A DNA stretch of 64,000 bases from Novosphingobium sp. PhB165. Lineage in GTDB: Bacteria; Pseudomonadota; Alphaproteobacteria; Sphingomonadales; Sphingomonadaceae. The stretch is taken from positions 1 through 64,000 of the forward strand of contig NZ_SLVB01000011.1 in assembly GCF_004341845.1 (NCBI RefSeq). The letters are read 5' to 3'. A program made the position numbers and the translations under genes. Shown here in pieces: positions 61,316-64,000 of the stretch (positions are counted from its first letter, which is position 1; every line of letters begins with the position of its first letter). A model generated the notes under the pieces. It made no database searches and was not told where the DNA came from. It was given only the letters and a program-made list of their open reading frames with translations.

Positions 61316-63637
61316 TCAGAACTTGCCCGAGATCGAAGCACCGATGACGCGCGGTTCGTTGAACACGGCCGCCATGTAGTTCTCGATCACACCCTTGAGG
61401 TTCTTCTCATTGGTGATGTTGCGGGCGAAGGCCGCGATTTCGTACTGGCCACCCGGAGCCGAGTAACCAACCTTCAAACCGCCCTCGAAGTCACCGTCGG
61501 AGTAGAACTCCTTGGTCTTGTAGAGCACGAAGTTCGTGTAGCCCTGCAACATCCAGTCGGTCGAGGCGAAGAGCGAACCGCCGTTGCCCAGCGGCACGTC
61601 GTAGCGGGCGGTGATGTTGGCAGTGTACTTCGGCGCGTTGGGCAGCGGGTTGCCGTCGATCTGCGCGAAGACGCCCTTGCCGGCCACCGTGATCGTCGGG
61701 TTCTCGACCGTGCAGACCACCACGCCGTTAAGCGCGCAGACCTGTGCGTAGACGTTCTTGTCCTTGATCTCGGTGTGCAGCAGGCTGAGACCGGCGGTCA
61801 GCGTCAGGTTCCGCACCGGCCGCGCTTCCAGTTCGGCTTCCATGCCGTAGGCCTCGGCCTTGTCGGCATTGAACAGCACGCCGTTGCCGTCGGCGTCGTT
61901 GCCGTTGAGCTGGATGTCCTTCACCCGGTACGCGAAGCCCGAAAGGTTGAAGCGCACCTTGTTGTCGAACAACTGGGTCTTGATGCCCGCTTCACCCGAA
62001 AGGATCGTTTCCGAATCCGCCGTGGTGAAGTCCGTGTTGAACACCGCCGAACGGCCCTGAATGGTCGGTCCACGGAAACCGGTGGCGACGCGGGCGTAGA
62101 CGCTGACGTCCGGGTTGACCTTGTAGTTCAGGCTGACGTCCCAGCTCGGCTTCTCGTCCGACAGGCGCACATTATAGCGGCCCTTGTAGGTCACCACGCC
62201 GTCGACGGTGTCGGCGGTCTTGATGAGGCGCGTCTTCTTGGTGTCGTTGGTATAACGCGCGCCGGCGGTCAGCGTCAGGCCGTCCACCAGTTCGTAGCTA
62301 CCCTGACCGAAGAAGGCCCAACTGGTGTTGACGTTGCGCAGGCGCACCCAGTTGTTGGGGTTGTTGGCCGGCGGCGTCAGGAAATAGGCGCGCTGGTAGA
62401 AGTCGGTAATGTCACGCGAATCGAACCACATCGCACCGACCTGCCACTTGAAGCGGGTGGTGCCATTGCTGGCGAGGCGGAGTTCCTCGCTGAGCTGGTC
62501 GAGATCGCGCACATTGCCCTGCGACTGGCCGAAGCCATTGGCCACGCCGTTCACCGGGAAGTTCGCGCCCGCGCCGCCATCGGTATCGCCGCGGCTGTAG
62601 CCCGAGGTCGATTCCCATGCCGTGATCGAGGTCAGCGTGACCGGCCCGAAATCGAGCGCGATGCGGTTGGAGGCACCGTAAGTGTCATAGGCCTGCGGGT
62701 TGTTGTGCGCCTCGTCCAGCGCCACTTCATCGCGCGGCGTGTCGGACACGTCGTTCGAGCCCTTGGTGAAGGCGCCGCGATGGAAGATCGTGGACGTGCC
62801 CTCGTACTTGCGGGCGTGGAAGCTGGTCAGCATCGAGAAATCGCTGCCGGTCGGCGCGAGCAGGAGCTGCACGCGCGCGTCACGCTCCTCGAAGCCGCCC
62901 ATTGCGTCCTTCTTGGGCGAAACGGTGCCGTCGGCGCTGGGGCCGTCGTAAGTGTTGTCCACCCAGTCGTCGCGGCGCTGATAGAGCGCGGAAACGCGGA
63001 CCGCCAGCACGTCCTGAATGATCGGGCCGCCCACGCCGCCGTCGAACGAAACGGTGTTGTACGAACCGTAGCTGGCATTGGCACGGCCGGTCCAATGGTC
63101 GGTCGTGGGCTTGATCGTGTCGAACTTGATGATGCCGGCCGTGGTGTTGCGGCCGAACAGCGACCCCTGCGGGCCGCGCAGCACTTCCACCTGATCCATA
63201 TCGAAGACCGGGTTCGACTTGAGCACGACATGCTCCAGAACCACGTCGTCCTGAATGATCGACACCGGCTGCGAGGCGCCGAGGTAGAAGTCGATATTGC
63301 CAAGGCCGCGAATGTAGAAGCGCGGGAAGATGCGGCCCGTGGTGGTTTCGGCATAGAGGCCCGGCACGCGGCCCGACAGCGCAAGGATGTCATCGCCGGC
63401 AGCCTGGAACGTGCGGAGCTGATCGCCCGAAACGACGCCGACCGAAACCGGCACGTCCTGAAGATTCTCGCGGCGGCGTTCGGCGGTCACGACGATTTCG
63501 CCGAGGCCTTCTCCGGCATTGGTTTCAGCCGCTGCGTTGGCGCCGGCGTCTTGCGCCAAGGCGGCATCGCTCAGCCCAAAGGCGCCAAGGCCACAACCAA
63601 GAAGAAGCGCGGTTCGGATGGTGAAAATGTGTCGCAC
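61316..63637 (-). CDS. TonB-dependent receptor (nutrient type)
   Basis: A 773-residue outer-membrane receptor. A signal peptide ends DAALAQD, a TonB-box-like EIVVTAERR follows, the plug carries RFYIRGLG and VEVLRGPQGSLFGRNTTAG, and the barrel ends GASISGKF. It belongs to the same broad sphingomonad receptor group as the 13.8-kb receptor. The start is GTG 63637 with AAGGGGC upstream. A further receptor gene lies immediately upstream on the same strand. Ligand unknown. Confidence 0.92.
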   Translation of the reverse strand: MRHIFTIRTALLLGCGLGAFGLSDAALAQDAGANAAAETNAGEGLGEIVVTAERRRENLQDVPVSVGVVSGDQLRTFQAAGDDILALSGRVPGLYAETTTGRIFPRFYIRGLGNIDFYLGASQPVSIIQDDVVLEHVVLKSNPVFDMDQVEVLRGPQGSLFGRNTTAGIIKFDTIKPTTDHWTGRANASYGSYNTVSFDGGVGGPIIQDVLAVRVSALYQRRDDWVDNTYDGPSADGTVSPKKDAMGGFEERDARVQLLLAPTGSDFSMLTSFHARKYEGTSTIFHRGAFTKGSNDVSDTPRDEVALDEAHNNPQAYDTYGASNRIALDFGPVTLTSITAWESTSGYSRGDTDGGAGANFPVNGVANGFGQSQGNVRDLDQLSEELRLASNGTTRFKWQVGAMWFDSRDITDFYQRAYFLTPPANNPNNWVRLRNVNTSWAFFGQGSYELVDGLTLTAGARYTNDTKKTRLIKTADTVDGVVTYKGRYNVRLSDEKPSWDVSLNYKVNPDVSVYARVATGFRGPTIQGRSAVFNTDFTTADSETILSGEAGIKTQLFDNKVRFNLSGFAYRVKDIQLNGNDADGNGVLFNADKAEAYGMEAELEARPVRNLTLTAGLSLLHTEIKDKNVYAQVCALNGVVVCTVENPTITVAGKGVFAQIDGNPLPNAPKYTANITARYDVPLGNGGSLFASTDWMLQGYTNFVLYKTKEFYSDGDFEGGLKVGYSAPGGQYEIAAFARNITNEKNLKGVIENYMAAVFNEPRVIGASISGKF

Positions 63638-63822
63638 GCGGATAGCCCCTTTGGGTAAAATCGAACGGCGCAGCTATAAAGGGAGGGTGACGCTGTCATT
63701 ACAAGAACTTGTTGCGCATGGCTCAACCGGCGATTCTGCGCACGATTTCCCAAAAGGCGATGCAATTGAGCAACGCTTTCCGCTGGTGATGCAGATTGAA
63801 TGGGATGGACGCATTTTGATGT

Positions 63823-63854
63823 GCGCAATTGCGGCGCGGAGGCCGCAATTGCGC
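63823..63854 (-). terminator. Hairpin after fourth TonB receptor
   Basis: A perfect 13-bp stem (63823-63835 with 63842-63854) and 6-base loop lie eight bases past the minus-strand stop at 63863. There is no T-run, so efficiency is uncertain. Confidence 0.55.
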
Positions 63855-63862
63855 GCAGATCT

Positions 63863-64000
63863 TCAGAACTTGTAGCTGATCTCCAGCCCATAAGTGCGCG
63901 GTTCGCCCACGGCGGCGGCATTGTGGCCCAGCGCGGCGGCGAGCGTCATGCCGCCGACGAAATAGGCCTTGTCGGTCAGGTTCTTGGCAAACAGTGCCGC
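63863..64000 (-). CDS. TonB-dependent receptor, C-terminal fragment (partial)
   Basis: Only the last 45 codons are in the window. They read LFAKNLTDKAYFVGG, then GEPRTYGLEISYKF-stop, the standard end of a TonB-dependent receptor barrel with a terminal Phe. The gene continues past the right edge. It is in tandem with the receptor at 61316-63637. Confidence 0.85.
   Translation of the reverse strand, partial: AALFAKNLTDKAYFVGGMTLAAALGHNAAAVGEPRTYGLEISYKF

Overview
The window is a high-GC bacterial chromosome segment that reads as a sphingomonad alphaproteobacterium (Novosphingobium/Sphingobium-like). The grounds are several large TonB-dependent receptors, a circularly permuted two-piece tmRNA with tag ANDNEALALAA, an HdaA-type DnaA regulator carrying a QIPLPL clamp motif, DUF2794 and YdcH small proteins, and the lptD-surA-pdxA-rsmA cluster. 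No phage, transposase, CRISPR array or obvious genomic island was found; most of the window is core housekeeping sequence.

Layout. 0.05-3.2 kb: a terminator, a decayed AbrB/MazE-like relic and a siderophore receptor with Fur-box-like sites. 3.2-7.5 kb: an M24 peptidase, a 21-bp perfect hairpin, then three TadE/TadE/TadG-like pilus-associated genes of visibly lower GC. 7.5-13.6 kb: LMW phosphatase, GNAT, purC, an M16 peptidase and a PEP-mutase/ICL-family protein. 13.8-17.9 kb: a second receptor, a response regulator and gph. 17.9-24.7 kb: glmU, a TPR protein, glmS and a GGDEF-EAL protein. 24.9-32.2 kb: purQ-purS, an SDR, a minus-strand run (DUF2066-like protein, hdaA, cysE, DUF2794) divergent from purM and a purN-MmcQ/YjbR fusion. 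32.6-35.9 kb: small proteins, ndk, holC and pepA. 36-41.7 kb: lptD, surA, pdxA and rsmA. 41.7-46 kb: a degenerate PilZ protein, glcB, a small membrane protein, the tmRNA and mscL. 46.2-51.4 kb: lemA, two TPM-domain genes, a Nudix hydrolase, two small unknowns and a CHASE3-HAMP-GGDEF cyclase. 51.6-58.2 kb: a valine-catabolism cluster (mmsB, enoyl-CoA hydratase, YunG-like protein, HIBYL-CoA hydrolase, acyl-CoA dehydrogenase, lipoprotein, mmsA) divergent from a LysR regulator. 58.3-64 kb: LysR, flavin reductase, alpha/beta hydrolase, YdeI-family protein, a third receptor and the C-terminus of a fourth.

How the genes work together. Purine synthesis is scattered (purC, purSQ, purMN). GlmS and GlmU supply UDP-GlcNAc for the envelope that LptD and SurA help assemble. 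The mms cluster should convert isobutyryl-CoA to propionyl-CoA. Two c-di-GMP enzymes and a PilZ-like protein point to second-messenger signalling, possibly linked to the Tad-like proteins.

The most notable items are the PurN-MmcQ fusion, the permuted tmRNA, the hairpin plus gene remnant beside the Tad-like cluster, a family of bipartite palindromic repeats at gene ends, and a YunG-like gene inside the valine cluster. I did not find a clearly new multi-gene system.
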